From Oceanisphaera arctica (GTDB taxonomy: Bacteria > Pseudomonadota > Gammaproteobacteria > Enterobacterales > Aeromonadaceae), in the NCBI RefSeq assembly GCF_002936955.1, contig NZ_MPZM01000009.1, positions 1 to 64,000 of the forward strand: 64,000 nucleotides of DNA, given 5' to 3'. The notes under the pieces were generated by a model, which had not been told where the DNA came from, made no database searches, and saw nothing but the letters and a program-made list of their open reading frames with translations. Shown here one piece after another: positions 1-10,210 of the stretch (the stretch's first letter is position 1; the number at the start of each line of letters is the position of its first letter). The translations under genes were made by a program, and so were the position numbers.

Positions 1-217
1 CCATGACCAGCGAACCGGTGTTGACCTTGTCGCCCACGGCAATCTTGATTTCCTTGACCACACCGGCGGCGGGGGCAGGAACTTCCATGGAGGCCTTGTC
101 ACCTTCCACGGCGAGGATTGACTGCTCTTCCTCGACCTTGTCGCCTACGGCCACCAGGATCTCGGTTACTTCAACCTCATCTGCGCCGATATCCGGCACC
201 AGAATATCTTTAGACAT
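1..217 (-). CDS. aceF: Dihydrolipoamide acetyltransferase (E2 of pyruvate dehydrogenase), N-terminal fragment
   Basis: Only the first 72 codons are inside the window; the gene runs off the left edge. They encode a lipoyl domain: it starts [11 protein letters not shown] and contains the lipoylation motif [10 protein letters not shown], whose lysine (about residue 42) would carry the swinging lipoyl arm. E2 takes the acetyl group from E1 (AceE) and passes it to coenzyme A. The ATG lies 10 bp past the aceE stop with an appropriate purine-rich stretch before it, so aceE and aceF are one transcript. Regulation is expected through PdhR, encoded upstream. The identity rests on the lipoyl domain and the gene order; the catalytic domain is not visible. 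Confidence 0.95.
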   Translation of the reverse strand, partial: MSKDILVPDIGADEVEVTEILVAVGDKVEEEQSILAVEGDKASMEVPAPAAGVVKEIKIAVGDKVNTGSLVM

Positions 218-227
218 GTATTACCCC

Positions 228-2888
228 TTATGCGTACAGCGGGTTGATCTTGTCGGCGTCGATGCCGTATTTGGTGATGGCATCAGCCACAACCTGCTTG
301 TCTACGGTGCCTTGCTTGGCCAGCTCGGTCAGTGCAGCAATCACGACATAGTGCTTGTTGACTTCGAAGTGACGACGCAGGTTTTCACGGCTGTCGGAAC
401 GACCGTAACCATCGGTACCCAGTACCTTGTAGCTGGCAGACGGCATGAAGGCACGAACCTGTTCGGCGTAGTTCTTCATGTAATCGGTCGCGGCAATGGC
501 CGGCTCGGAACCCATGACCTGAGCGATGTAAGGCACGCGCGGCTCGGAGGTCGGGTGCAGCATGTTCCAGCGCTCTACGTCCTGACCGTCACGGGTCAGT
601 TCGTTGAAGGACGGTACGCTGAACACGTCGGAGCCGATACCGTACTCCTCGGACAGAATGGCCGCAGCTTGACGCACGTCGTTCAGAATGGTGCCGGAGC
701 CCATCAGCTGAACCTTGCCCTTGTTGCCGGCAACGGTGTCCAGCTTGTAGATACCCTTGCGGATACCTTCCTCGGCGCCTTCCGGCATCGCGGGCTGGTG
801 GTAGTTCTCGTTCAGCGTGGTCAGGTAGTAGTAGATATTTTCCGGCTTGTCGCCATACATGCGACGCAGACCGTCCTGTACGATAACCGCAACTTCATAA
901 ACGTAAGTCGGATCATAGGTAACACAGTTCGGGATCACGTTCGCCTGAATGTGGCTGTGGCCATCTTCGTGCTGCAGGCCTTCACCGTTCAGAGTGGTAC
1001 GACCGGAAGTTCCGCCGATCATGAAGCCGCGGGCCTGTTGGTCACCGGCCGCCCAGCACAAGTCGCCAACCCGCTGGAAACCGAACATCGAGTAGTAGAT
1101 GTAGAACGGAATCATCGGGAAGTCGTTGGTGCTGTAAGAGGTAGCGGCAGCCAGCCAGGACGAAGTGGCGCCCAGCTCGTTGATGCCTTCCTGCAGTACC
1201 TGACCCTTGATGTCTTCTTTGTAGTAAGCCACCTGCTCACGGTCTTGCGGCGTATATGTCTGACCGTTGGGGCTGTAGATACCAATCTGGCGGAACAGAC
1301 CTTCCATACCGAAGGTACGGGCTTCATCGGCCAGAATCGGCACTATGCGCTCACCGATGGACTTGTTCTTGAGCATGATGTTCAGGGCGCGAACGAAGGC
1401 CATGGTGGTGGACACTTCACGCTTTTGCTCTTCCAGCAACGGCTGGAATTCGGACAGCTCGGGGATCTGCAGCTTGTCGGTGGTCTGCTCCAGGCGAGTA
1501 GGTACATAGCCTTTCAGCGCCTGACGACGGGCATGCAGGTATTCGTGCTCGCGGGAGCCTTCCTTGATTTCGATGTAAGGCAGGTTCGGCAGCTCTTCGT
1601 CGCTCACTTCGATGTTGAAGCGGTCGCGGAAGTGCTTGAGCGAAGACATGTCCATCTTCTTGACCTGGTGGGCAATGTTCTTGCCTTCGGCCGCGTCACC
1701 CATGCCGTAACCCTTGATGGTCTTGGCCAGAATAACGGTCGGCTTGCCTTTGGTGTCGGCTGCGCTCTTGTAGGCAGCAAACATCTTGGCCGGATCGTGA
1801 CCACCACGGTTGAGGGCGAAGATTTCTTCGTCGGACATGTCCTTGACCAGCTCGGCGGTCTCGGGATATTTGCCGAAGAAGTGCTTGCGCACATAGGCAC
1901 CGTCTTTGGACTTGAAGGTCTGGTAGTCACCGTCAACGGTTTCGTTCATCAGCTGAACCAGCTTGCCGCTCTTGTCTTTGGCGATCAGCTCGTCCCAGCG
2001 ACGACCCCAGATAACCTTGATTACGTTCCAGCCGCCACCGTTGAAGATACCGTCCAGCTCGTCGATGATTTTGCCGTTACCGATAACGGGGCCATCCAGA
2101 CGCTGCAGGTTACAGTTGATGATGAAGCACAGGTTGTCCAGCTTCTCGCGCGCGGCGATGGTGATGGCACCCTTGGATTCCGGCTCGTCCATCTCGCCGT
2201 CGCCCAGATAGGCGTATACGCGCTGCTCGGAGCAGTCTTTCAGGCCACGGTTGGTCAGGTACTTGAGGAAACGTGCCTGATAGATGGCGTTGATCGGTCC
2301 CAGACCCATGGATACGGTCGGGAACTGCCAGAAGTCGGGCATCAGCTTGGGATGCGGGTAAGAAGGAATACCCTTGCCGTCTACTTCCTGGCGGAACATG
2401 TCCAGCTGAGCCGCAGTCAGACGACCTTCGGCGAAGGCACGGGCATAGATACCGGGCGAGATATGACCCTGGAAGAACACCAGATCGCCGCCGTCTTTTT
2501 CGTTACGGGCACGATAGAAGTGGTTGAACGCCACTTCGTACATGGTGGCACTGGAAGAGAAGGAAGACATGTGTCCGCCCAGATCCAGATCTTTCTTGGA
2601 GCCACGCAGTACGATCATCACCGAGTTCCAGCGAATAATAGCGCGGATACGACGTTCCAGATCCCAGTTACCCGGGTACTCAGGCTCGTCTTCAGACTTG
2701 ATGCTGTTGACGTAATCTGCGTGGGCGTTTCTGGCCACAGCCACACCGGACTTGATGGCTTTGGTGGTGAGACGCTCATAAATGTACTGAGCGCGCTCAG
2801 GTCCTTCTTGACGGATCAACGACTCGAGAGCATCAAGCCACTCTTGAGTTTCTATTGAATCCACATCGTTGTTCAGGATATCAGACAT
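228..2888 (-). CDS. aceE: Pyruvate dehydrogenase E1 component (homodimeric type)
   Basis: The 886-residue protein matches the length and collinear sequence of the homodimeric gammaproteobacterial E1. It decarboxylates pyruvate using thiamine diphosphate and reductively acetylates the lipoyl group of AceF. Visible landmarks are the ThDP-binding stretch GDGEMDEPESKGA near residue 230 with the following NCNLQRLDGPV segment, and the C-terminal GTDGYGRSDSRENLRRHFEV region. The start MSDILNNDVDSIETQEW is the usual one. The gene sits between pdhR (61 bp upstream) and aceF (10 bp downstream), the classical pdhR-aceE-aceF order. No anomaly is seen. Confidence 0.98.
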   Translation of the reverse strand: MSDILNNDVDSIETQEWLDALESLIRQEGPERAQYIYERLTTKAIKSGVAVARNAHADYVNSIKSEDEPEYPGNWDLERRIRAIIRWNSVMIVLRGSKKDLDLGGHMSSFSSSATMYEVAFNHFYRARNEKDGGDLVFFQGHISPGIYARAFAEGRLTAAQLDMFRQEVDGKGIPSYPHPKLMPDFWQFPTVSMGLGPINAIYQARFLKYLTNRGLKDCSEQRVYAYLGDGEMDEPESKGAITIAAREKLDNLCFIINCNLQRLDGPVIGNGKIIDELDGIFNGGGWNVIKVIWGRRWDELIAKDKSGKLVQLMNETVDGDYQTFKSKDGAYVRKHFFGKYPETAELVKDMSDEEIFALNRGGHDPAKMFAAYKSAADTKGKPTVILAKTIKGYGMGDAAEGKNIAHQVKKMDMSSLKHFRDRFNIEVSDEELPNLPYIEIKEGSREHEYLHARRQALKGYVPTRLEQTTDKLQIPELSEFQPLLEEQKREVSTTMAFVRALNIMLKNKSIGERIVPILADEARTFGMEGLFRQIGIYSPNGQTYTPQDREQVAYYKEDIKGQVLQEGINELGATSSWLAAATSYSTNDFPMIPFYIYYSMFGFQRVGDLCWAAGDQQARGFMIGGTSGRTTLNGEGLQHEDGHSHIQANVIPNCVTYDPTYVYEVAVIVQDGLRRMYGDKPENIYYYLTTLNENYHQPAMPEGAEEGIRKGIYKLDTVAGNKGKVQLMGSGTILNDVRQAAAILSEEYGIGSDVFSVPSFNELTRDGQDVERWNMLHPTSEPRVPYIAQVMGSEPAIAATDYMKNYAEQVRAFMPSASYKVLGTDGYGRSDSRENLRRHFEVNKHYVVIAALTELAKQGTVDKQVVADAITKYGIDADKINPLYA

Positions 2889-2949
2889 GGCTGTTTCCTA
2901 TCTCGTTTGGGGCACCTGCCCATGGGTTTCGTCGTTGCCGAAGGCGTTG

Positions 2950-3711
2950 TTATTCCTGCTGTCTATGTCGGCGCAAAGAACGCTGAATGCGGCTTTCTTC
3001 ACGCTGAATATCGAGCAGGGTTTCTTCAATAAAGGCCAGGTGCTCATGACAAGCATCCCTGGCCTGTTCCGGCTCGCGAGACAATATGCTCTGGATCAGA
3101 TTGGCGCGATGAACGCGAATCTTCTCCACCATACCGGCGCGCCGGTTAAGAATTTTGATGTTGCGCAATATGCTGGTTTCCAGCATCGGCTGAATGGCCC
3201 GCAACAGATGCAGCAGCACCACGTTGTGGGCCGCTGCGGCGACCGCGATATAAAACTCGGCGGCAGCCTTGGCTTCGGCCGGCAGATCACCCTTGTCCTG
3301 AGCCTGCACTATGGCCTGCTGGGCATCACGGATGGTATCGAAGTCGGCCTCGTTACCGCGCATGGCGGCATAAAAGGCGGAAATACCTTCCATGGTGTGG
3401 CGAAATTCCAGCAGGTCGTATTGCGACTCGGGGTGTTCCGCCAGCAGCTGAAACAGGGGATCGGCCAGGCCCTTGGTCAGGGCGTTCTGCACATAGGTGC
3501 CGCCGCCCTGACGTCGGGACACCAGACCACGCGCTTCCAGCTTTTGAATGGCCTCTCGCACCGAAGGTCGCGATACGGCGAACTGCTCGGCAAGCTCCCG
3601 CTCCGGCAACAATCGCTGTCCGGGCTGCAGGCTGCCTTCCACTATCATCTGCTCGATTTTGGCGGCGATGGTGTCGGCGAGTTTAGGCTGTTTGATACGC
3701 TGGTATGACAT
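2950..3711 (-). CDS. pdhR: Pyruvate-responsive GntR-family repressor PdhR
   Basis: This is a 253-residue FadR-subfamily GntR regulator. The N-terminal winged helix (LADTIAAKIEQMI, then RPSVREAIQKLEARGLVSRRQGGGTYV) is followed by an all-helical FCD effector domain containing HNVVLLHLLRAIQPML and the C-terminal HLAFIEETLLDIQREESR. PdhR represses aceEF and itself, and pyruvate releases it. I chose the ATG at 3711 (MSYQRIKQPKLAD), which aligns with the known start. A GTG ten codons upstream would run through the operator. A perfect palindromic PdhR box lies 17 bp upstream of this ATG, consistent with autorepression. Confidence 0.96.
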   Translation of the reverse strand: MSYQRIKQPKLADTIAAKIEQMIVEGSLQPGQRLLPERELAEQFAVSRPSVREAIQKLEARGLVSRRQGGGTYVQNALTKGLADPLFQLLAEHPESQYDLLEFRHTMEGISAFYAAMRGNEADFDTIRDAQQAIVQAQDKGDLPAEAKAAAEFYIAVAAAAHNVVLLHLLRAIQPMLETSILRNIKILNRRAGMVEKIRVHRANLIQSILSREPEQARDACHEHLAFIEETLLDIQREESRIQRSLRRHRQQE

Positions 3712-3727
3712 CGGGTCCGGTTCAAAT

Positions 3728-3742
3728 ATTGGTAAGACCAAT
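3728..3742. promoter_or_regulatory. PdhR operator, promoter-proximal
   Basis: ATTGGTAAGACCAAT is a perfect palindrome of the known PdhR consensus (ATTGGTnnnACCAAT). It lies directly upstream of the pdhR start codon, so it should mediate autorepression of pdhR-aceEF. Confidence 0.92.
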
Positions 3743-3886
3743 TAACACTGTTAAAAAAAGGTATCAGAGCGAGCGGAAAATGTCCAATAATTTAATCCGG
3801 ATTGCACACAATGGATGGCAAAATGACCAGCCAAAAAGCGCCAGCATCTAAAGCTAGACCAAAGCCGGTAAAACATCAGTAAATTG

Positions 3887-3901
3887 ATTGGTAAGACCAA
3901 A
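3887..3901. promoter_or_regulatory. Second PdhR-like operator
   Basis: ATTGGTAAGACCAAA matches the PdhR consensus in all but the last base and has the same central triplet as the proximal box, 159 bp away. The pair could allow looping or act as separate operators. The site lies on the side facing nadC, but nadC converges toward it, so pdhR is the likely target. Confidence 0.8.
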
Positions 3902-3911
3902 AAAGAATGGA

Positions 3912-3960
3912 GGGATTAGGGATTAGGGATTAGGGATTAGGGATTAGGGATTAGGGATTA
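3912..3960. repeat. Heptamer tandem repeat (GGGATTA)x7
   Basis: Seven perfect, uninterrupted copies of GGGATTA fill 49 bp between the second PdhR box and the 3' end of nadC. The next 45 bp carry related pyrimidine-rich words (CCCTGATCCCCAATCCC) that can pair back to the array. Similar words occur after the RDD-family gene near 30685-30715. The copy number is probably variable. Confidence 0.95.
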
Positions 3961-4006
3961 GGTTAGCTTGTTGCCATTCCCTGATCCCCAATCCCTGCTC
4001 CCGCTG

Positions 4007-5308
<1,302 letters not shown>

Positions 5309-5812
5309 TTACCGCCTTATCGTCATCTGGTCGCCCCGCTGGATCAGTTCAAACTGACGCAGGGCGTTCATGCCCAGCAGGATCTCGTCGCTGTCGGCGG
5401 GCATGATAATCGCGTTCAGATCGTACAGGGTGAAAGGACCCAAAGACAGGGTTTTTAGCCGGGTGCGATAACCGGTGACCGTCCCCGCCGCCGTGCTCAA
5501 CTGCACAGGTTGTTCGACTTCCAGCCCCAGTCTGGCCGCCACCGCCTGAGGGATAGCCACCTGGGTGGCGCCTGTGTCCAGCAGAAATACCACCTGCTCG
5601 CCGTTGATGCTGCCGCTGGCCAGATAATGACCCTGACGGTTCTGCTCCAGTACTATGGTGCGGGAGTCCAGCCGTTGCACCTGTTGGTTGGGGTTGTAAT
5701 CCTGCTCCAGCTTTTGCTGAAAATACCAGGTCAGCAGCGCCATCCCCAGCCCCCATGCCAGCAGCCACATGATGCGGCCCAGCCTGCGCTGAGTTTTGGT
5801 TTCTTTGCTCAT
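5309..5812 (-). CDS. Membrane-anchored retropepsin-like aspartic protease (clan AA, TIGR02281-type)
   Basis: The 167-residue protein has an N-terminal transmembrane segment (about residues 12-30) and then a single retropepsin domain. The catalytic motif is LLDTGATQVAIP, with the catalytic Asp at residue 79. The domain ends with the typical hydrophobic strand and LGMNALRQFELIQRGDQMTIRR. With one active-site triad it should act as a dimer in the periplasm. Proteins of this size and layout are widespread beside nadC/ampD in gammaproteobacteria; their substrates are not established. It is divergent from ampD, with 78 bp between the start codons for both promoters. Confidence 0.88.
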   Translation of the reverse strand: MSKETKTQRRLGRIMWLLAWGLGMALLTWYFQQKLEQDYNPNQQVQRLDSRTIVLEQNRQGHYLASGSINGEQVVFLLDTGATQVAIPQAVAARLGLEVEQPVQLSTAAGTVTGYRTRLKTLSLGPFTLYDLNAIIMPADSDEILLGMNALRQFELIQRGDQMTIRR

Positions 5813-5890
5813 GCCGCCTTCCCCGGGGCTTGCCCCTTTGCCGTCGAGGCTTTTAGTATATCCCCAACCTCACTTCTACCGTGTTCAAAA

Positions 5891-6445
5891 ATGTCCCCGA
5901 CTCTGACCCTGAATACCGATGGCTGGATATCCCCCGCCCGTCACTGCCCCTCGCCCCACTGTGATGACCGTCCGGAGAAAGAAGTCTCGCTGTTGGTAGT
6001 GCATTGCATCAGCCTGCCGCCGGGCCGTTTCGGCGGCCCTCATATCGACCAGCTCTTTCTCGGCACCCTGAACCCGGATGAAGACCCCTACTTCGCCGGC
6101 ATTCATCAACTGCGGGTTTCTGCCCACTGCCTGATCCGCCGCAACGGCGAGCTGGTGCAGTATGTGCCTTTCAGCAAGCGAGCCTGGCATGCGGGTCAGT
6201 CCTGCTTTGAGGGGCGAGAGCGATGTAACGATTTTTCGATTGGAATAGAGCTCGAAGGTACCGACACCGGCGAATACACGGCGGCACAATATCGACAACT
6301 GACATCCGTCAGCCGGCTCTTGCTGGCCACCTATCCGGCTATCACCCCGGAGCGCGTCGTCGGCCACAGCGATATAGCCCCGGGGCGCAAGACAGACCCC
6401 GGCACCGGCTTTGACTGGACCTTTATCGAACGACTGCAGGGCTGA
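5891..6445 (+). CDS. ampD: 1,6-anhydro-N-acetylmuramyl-L-alanine amidase AmpD
   Basis: This 184-residue cytoplasmic zinc amidase (N-acetylmuramoyl-L-alanine amidase family 2) cleaves the stem peptide from anhydro-muropeptides in wall recycling and so limits AmpC induction signals. Zinc ligands are visible as VVHCIS (His38), VVGHSDIAPGRKTDPG (His159 and Asp169), with Glu120 in GIELEG. I start at ATG 5891 (MSPTLTLNTDGWI), giving normal family length. The open frame extends further upstream, but that would run through the divergent retropepsin gene. Confidence 0.96.
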   Translation: MSPTLTLNTDGWISPARHCPSPHCDDRPEKEVSLLVVHCISLPPGRFGGPHIDQLFLGTLNPDEDPYFAGIHQLRVSAHCLIRRNGELVQYVPFSKRAWHAGQSCFEGRERCNDFSIGIELEGTDTGEYTAAQYRQLTSVSRLLLATYPAITPERVVGHSDIAPGRKTDPGTGFDWTFIERLQG

Positions 6446-6755
6446 GGGCCGGTTGCAGAATCAAAAGAGTAGTAGAACAAAGAGAGAAAACAACCAATTC
6501 AAAAAATAGACAGGTTCGCGCGAACTTTTCGGCGTTTGAACTCAAAATTTCTATAAATTTATTAGGTAAAATTACAGAGGGTTGCTATAGATATGAGGCG
6601 GGCTTCAATTAACGCCCCTGGTTCGACAGAGAAAGAAGTTGAACGTTAGACAGAGGTAGGAAATAAAACACTGTTCGTTGGAAATGAAAGTTAGGAAACA
6701 GAGTTAGCAGTAAAAGTTAACAGCAACCGTTTTTTATTAGATCAAGGATGACAAT
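6446..6755. promoter_or_regulatory. AT-rich pilA upstream region with a 12-bp palindrome
   Basis: The 310 bp before pilA are markedly AT-rich compared with neighbours and hold no gene. A perfect palindrome GTTCGCGCGAAC occupies 6514-6525 and could be an operator. I could not find a good sigma-54 (GG-N10-GC) promoter. A purine-rich leader precedes the pilA start (GATCAAGGATGACAATATG), giving AAGGA as the ribosome binding site. Confidence 0.5.
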
Positions 6756-7181
6756 ATGAACCAGCTTTCCATTAAACGCCCCCAGGGTGGCTTTACCCTG
6801 ATTGAATTGATGATAGTGGTGGCGATCGTAGCCATACTGGCGGCGGTGGCACTGCCGGCTTATCAGACCTATACCCAGAAAGCCAAATTTACCGAGGTGA
6901 TTGCCGCGACTGGTACAGCCAAGACAGCACTTGAATTATGTTATCAAACCAATGGAGCTGATTGTAAAACAACCGTTAATAGTGCCATTTCTGGTTCTGT
7001 TGCCACTACTCTCGTAGAAAAAGTTGAGGTTGCTGATGTAGGTACTACTGGTTGGACGATTACAGCAACTGGTGAAGCTCCCTTCGATACTGTGACCTAT
7101 ATTCTGGAAGGAACTAAGGATACGGGAAGGATCACATGGGTCGCCAGTGGTGGTACTTGTACCGGCGCCGGAATCTGCTAA
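6756..7181 (+). CDS. pilA: Type IV major pilin (prepilin)
   Basis: The 141-residue prepilin has a short basic leader ending in Gly12, then the methylated Phe13 and [24 protein letters not shown], the canonical type IVa helix with Glu at mature position 5. PilD would cleave after Gly12. Four cysteines are present: a pair in the middle (about residues 53 and 60) and a pair at the extreme C-terminus (CTGAGIC), which probably forms the D-region disulfide loop. Codon composition changes inside the gene: the conserved helix is GC-rich, while the middle (about 6930-7130) is AT-rich. This is typical of a diversifying pilin domain. pilB starts 3 bp downstream. Confidence 0.95.
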   Translation: MNQLSIKRPQGGFTLIELMIVVAIVAILAAVALPAYQTYTQKAKFTEVIAATGTAKTALELCYQTNGADCKTTVNSAISGSVATTLVEKVEVADVGTTGWTITATGEAPFDTVTYILEGTKDTGRITWVASGGTCTGAGIC

Positions 7182-7184
7182 TCC

Positions 7185-8897
7185 ATGACAGTCCCCATCA
7201 ACACCATCAAGAGCGGCCTGGCCAGAAGTCTGGCCGCTTCTTCCTTGTTGACCGCAGACCAGCTGGAGCAGGCCTTCGGCCTGGTCCGGCAGGAAGGCAA
7301 ACCGCTCAGTACCGTGCTGGTGGATCATCAGTTTCTGTCCAGCACTCAGCTGGCCAGTTTCTGCGAGATGGAATACGGGCTACCGCTGACAGATCTGGAT
7401 GAAGTCGAGCCGGATCAGGTTCCGCCCCAGTATCTGTGCATGGACTTGATCGAACGTCACCATGTGGTTCCCATCATATTGCAGGGCAGTGTCTTGTATC
7501 TGGCCATGGCCGACCCCACCGATGTGGCGGCACTGGAAGACTTCGGCTTTCGCTTTAATCTAATTACCGACGCCAAGCTGGTGGAGGAAGACAAACTGCA
7601 GCGACTGCTTGCTCGCCTGCAACAGGCCGGCGACGCGCTCGATCTTGATCATATAGAAGATAACGATATTGCCGATCTCGAGCTGGGAGAAGATCCCGCC
7701 GAGCGCAACAACGACGATCTGGGCAAGTCCGATGACGATGCCCCCATAGTCCGTTACATCAACAAAATCATGCTGGATGCGGTGCGCCGAGAAGCCTCGG
7801 ATCTGCACTTCGAGCCCTATGAGCGCTTCTATCGTATTCGCTTTCGCATCGACGGCATGCTGCACGAAATAGCCACGCCACCAATCAATCTGGGTACCCG
7901 CTTCGCCGCCCGGCTCAAGGTGATGGCCCGGCTGGATATTGCCGAGCGTCGATTACCGCAGGATGGCCGTATCAAGCTCAAACTGACCCGCACCAAATCG
8001 GTAGACATGCGGGTAAACAGCCTGCCCACCCAGTGGGGCGAAAAAATCGTTATCCGTATTCTCGACAGCTCGGCCGCCAAGCTGGATATCGACACGCTCG
8101 GCTACGACGAGCACCAGAAGCAACTGTATCTCAGCGCCCTGAAAAGACCCCAGGGCATGATATTGGTTACCGGCCCCACCGGCTCGGGCAAGACGGTATC
8201 GCTTTATACGGGCCTGAGCATACTGAACACCGTCAGCGCCAATATTTCCACCGCCGAAGATCCGGTGGAGATCACCCTGCCCGGCATCAATCAGGTGCAG
8301 ATCAACCCCAAGTCGGGACTGAGCTTCGCCCACGCCCTGCGCGCCTTTCTGCGTCAGGATCCGGATATCATCATGGTGGGGGAAATTCGGGATCTGGAAA
8401 CCGCCGAAATCGCGGTCAAGGCCGCCCAGACCGGTCACCTGGTGCTCTCTACCCTGCACACCAACTCCGCCGCCGAAACCCTGACCCGACTCAGCAACAT
8501 GGGGCTGCCCGCCTATAATATTGCCTCTTCGGTCACCCTGATCATGGCCCAGCGACTGGCACGCAAGCTCTGCCCCGAATGCAAGGAAGAAGAGCATATT
8601 CCCGAAGAGCAGCTGCTGGAACTCGGTTTCACTGTCAGCCAGCTGAGCACGCCTCCAACACTGTTCAAGGCCGTCGGCTGCAACCTCTGCACCGAAGGCT
8701 ACAAGGGCCGCATCGGCATCTACGAGGTGCTGCCGATGAACGATACACTCGCCAACCTGATCATGGACGGCGCCAACTCCCTGACCCTGGCCAGGGCAGC
8801 AGAAGAGTCCGGCATGATCAGTCTGCGTCAGGCGGCGCTGGAAAAGGCCCGGCTCGGCATTATCAGCCTGGCGGAAGTCAGCCGAATCACCCTCTAA
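7185..8897 (+). CDS. pilB: Type IV pilus assembly (extension) ATPase PilB
   Basis: This 570-residue GspE/PilB ATPase has an N-terminal MshEN-like domain (about 20-160), then the secretion ATPase core. The Walker A box GPTGSGKT lies near residue 330, followed by the Asp box, Walker B ([19 protein letters not shown]) and His box ([14 protein letters not shown]). Two CxxC pairs (CPEC near 463 and CNLC near 499) form the zinc site of the family. It powers pilin polymerisation at the inner membrane with PilC. The gene starts 3 bp after the pilA stop, so translation is likely coupled. Confidence 0.97.
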   Translation: MTVPINTIKSGLARSLAASSLLTADQLEQAFGLVRQEGKPLSTVLVDHQFLSSTQLASFCEMEYGLPLTDLDEVEPDQVPPQYLCMDLIERHHVVPIILQGSVLYLAMADPTDVAALEDFGFRFNLITDAKLVEEDKLQRLLARLQQAGDALDLDHIEDNDIADLELGEDPAERNNDDLGKSDDDAPIVRYINKIMLDAVRREASDLHFEPYERFYRIRFRIDGMLHEIATPPINLGTRFAARLKVMARLDIAERRLPQDGRIKLKLTRTKSVDMRVNSLPTQWGEKIVIRILDSSAAKLDIDTLGYDEHQKQLYLSALKRPQGMILVTGPTGSGKTVSLYTGLSILNTVSANISTAEDPVEITLPGINQVQINPKSGLSFAHALRAFLRQDPDIIMVGEIRDLETAEIAVKAAQTGHLVLSTLHTNSAAETLTRLSNMGLPAYNIASSVTLIMAQRLARKLCPECKEEEHIPEEQLLELGFTVSQLSTPPTLFKAVGCNLCTEGYKGRIGIYEVLPMNDTLANLIMDGANSLTLARAAEESGMISLRQAALEKARLGIISLAEVSRITL

Positions 8898-8937
8898 ACC
8901 AGCGGCTCGCACCCGCCAGGAAGCATAAGGATGTGTC

Positions 8938-10164
8938 ATGGCAGCAGTAAAAAACAGCAGCGTGCACCCCTACCAGTGGGAAGGTCTCAACCGGCGCGGA
9001 CAAAAGGTATCCGGCACGATTCCGGCGGTCAGCGTGCAGGCGGTCAAACACGATCTACAGCGCCAGGGTGTCAGCACCACCAAGGTAAAGCGCAAGCGAG
9101 AGGGCTTCCTTTCCCAGCGCAAGAATGTCATCAAGCCGATGGACATCGCCGTGATCACCCGCCAGGTGGCCACCATGCTCAGTGCCGGGGTACCCCTGGT
9201 GCAAACCCTGCAGATTATCTCCCGCTCTTCCCAGAAAAGCAGCGTCCGCGAACTGACCGGGGCGATAGCCGTCGATGTGGAAGGCGGCACCCCACTGTCC
9301 GAGGCGTTGAAGAAATATCCCCGCCAGTTTGATGACCTGTATTGCGATCTGGTGCATTCCGGTGAGCAGACCGGGGCCCTGGATCATATATTCGATCAGG
9401 TAGCCATCTACCGGGAGAAGGCCGAGGCGCTCAAGTCGAAGATCAAGAAAGCCCTGTTCTATCCGGCCGCTGTGATACTGGTGGCCATTATCGTCACCTC
9501 GATTCTGCTGTTGTTCGTCGTCCCGCAGTTTGAAGAAATTTTCGCCGGCTTCGGCGCCACCCTGCCCATTTTTACCCAGATGGTGATCAAGCTGTCCCGC
9601 TGGATGCAGGACTACTGGCTTTATATTCTGGCCGCCACCATGGCGGCTGTATTCGCCTATGTCCGCGCCTGGCGCAATTCGGAAAAGGTGCGCGATGCCA
9701 CCGACCGCTTTGTACTGCGCCTGCCGGTGGTCGGCGATATTCTGCACAAGGCCGCCCTGGCCCGCTTTGCCCGCACCCTGGCTACCACCTTCTCTACCGG
9801 TATCCCCCTGGTGGAGGGGCTGGTATCTTCCGCCGGCGCCAGCGGCAACGTGGTCTATCGTCAGGCGGTGATGCAGGTGCGTTCCGAGGTGATGGCCGGC
9901 ATGCAGATGAACCTGGCCTTGCGCTCGAGCCATCTGTTCCCGGACATGGTGGTACAGATGGTGATGATTGGCGAAGAGTCCGGCGCCATCGACGACATGA
10001 TGAACAAGGTGGCCGGTATTTACGAACGGGAAGTGGACGATGCGGTAGACGGCCTCACCAGCCTGATTGAGCCGCTGATCATGGTGGTGCTGGGTATTCT
10101 GGTTGGCGGCCTGGTCATTGCCATGTATCTTCCCATCTTTGACCTGGGTAATGTGGTTCGCTGA
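8938..10164 (+). CDS. pilC: Type IV pilus inner-membrane platform protein PilC
   Basis: The 408-residue protein carries two T2SSF domains (about 75-200 and 275-400) and three membrane segments, the family layout. It begins with the typical YQWEGLNRRGQKVSGTI and contains MLSAGVPLVQTLQII and the duplicated LATTFSTGIPLVEGLV. It connects cytoplasmic PilB to the growing pilus. It lies 40 bp after pilB and 46 bp before pilD on the same strand. Confidence 0.97.
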   Translation: MAAVKNSSVHPYQWEGLNRRGQKVSGTIPAVSVQAVKHDLQRQGVSTTKVKRKREGFLSQRKNVIKPMDIAVITRQVATMLSAGVPLVQTLQIISRSSQKSSVRELTGAIAVDVEGGTPLSEALKKYPRQFDDLYCDLVHSGEQTGALDHIFDQVAIYREKAEALKSKIKKALFYPAAVILVAIIVTSILLLFVVPQFEEIFAGFGATLPIFTQMVIKLSRWMQDYWLYILAATMAAVFAYVRAWRNSEKVRDATDRFVLRLPVVGDILHKAALARFARTLATTFSTGIPLVEGLVSSAGASGNVVYRQAVMQVRSEVMAGMQMNLALRSSHLFPDMVVQMVMIGEESGAIDDMMNKVAGIYEREVDDAVDGLTSLIEPLIMVVLGILVGGLVIAMYLPIFDLGNVVR

Positions 10165-10210
10165 CCTTCACCGGCCATCGGTCGCATCCGCCCCATCACA
10201 AGGAACCTGA

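Noticed and set aside
3..2858. Very long plus-strand open frame (951 codons) opposite aceE and aceF
   Set aside because: It is the antisense shadow of a GC-rich conserved gene pair. Its product is low in structure and shows no family features, while the minus-strand frames encode clear AceE and AceF.
3912..3960. CRISPR array
   Set aside because: The heptamers are directly adjacent without spacers, and no cas gene is present in the window.
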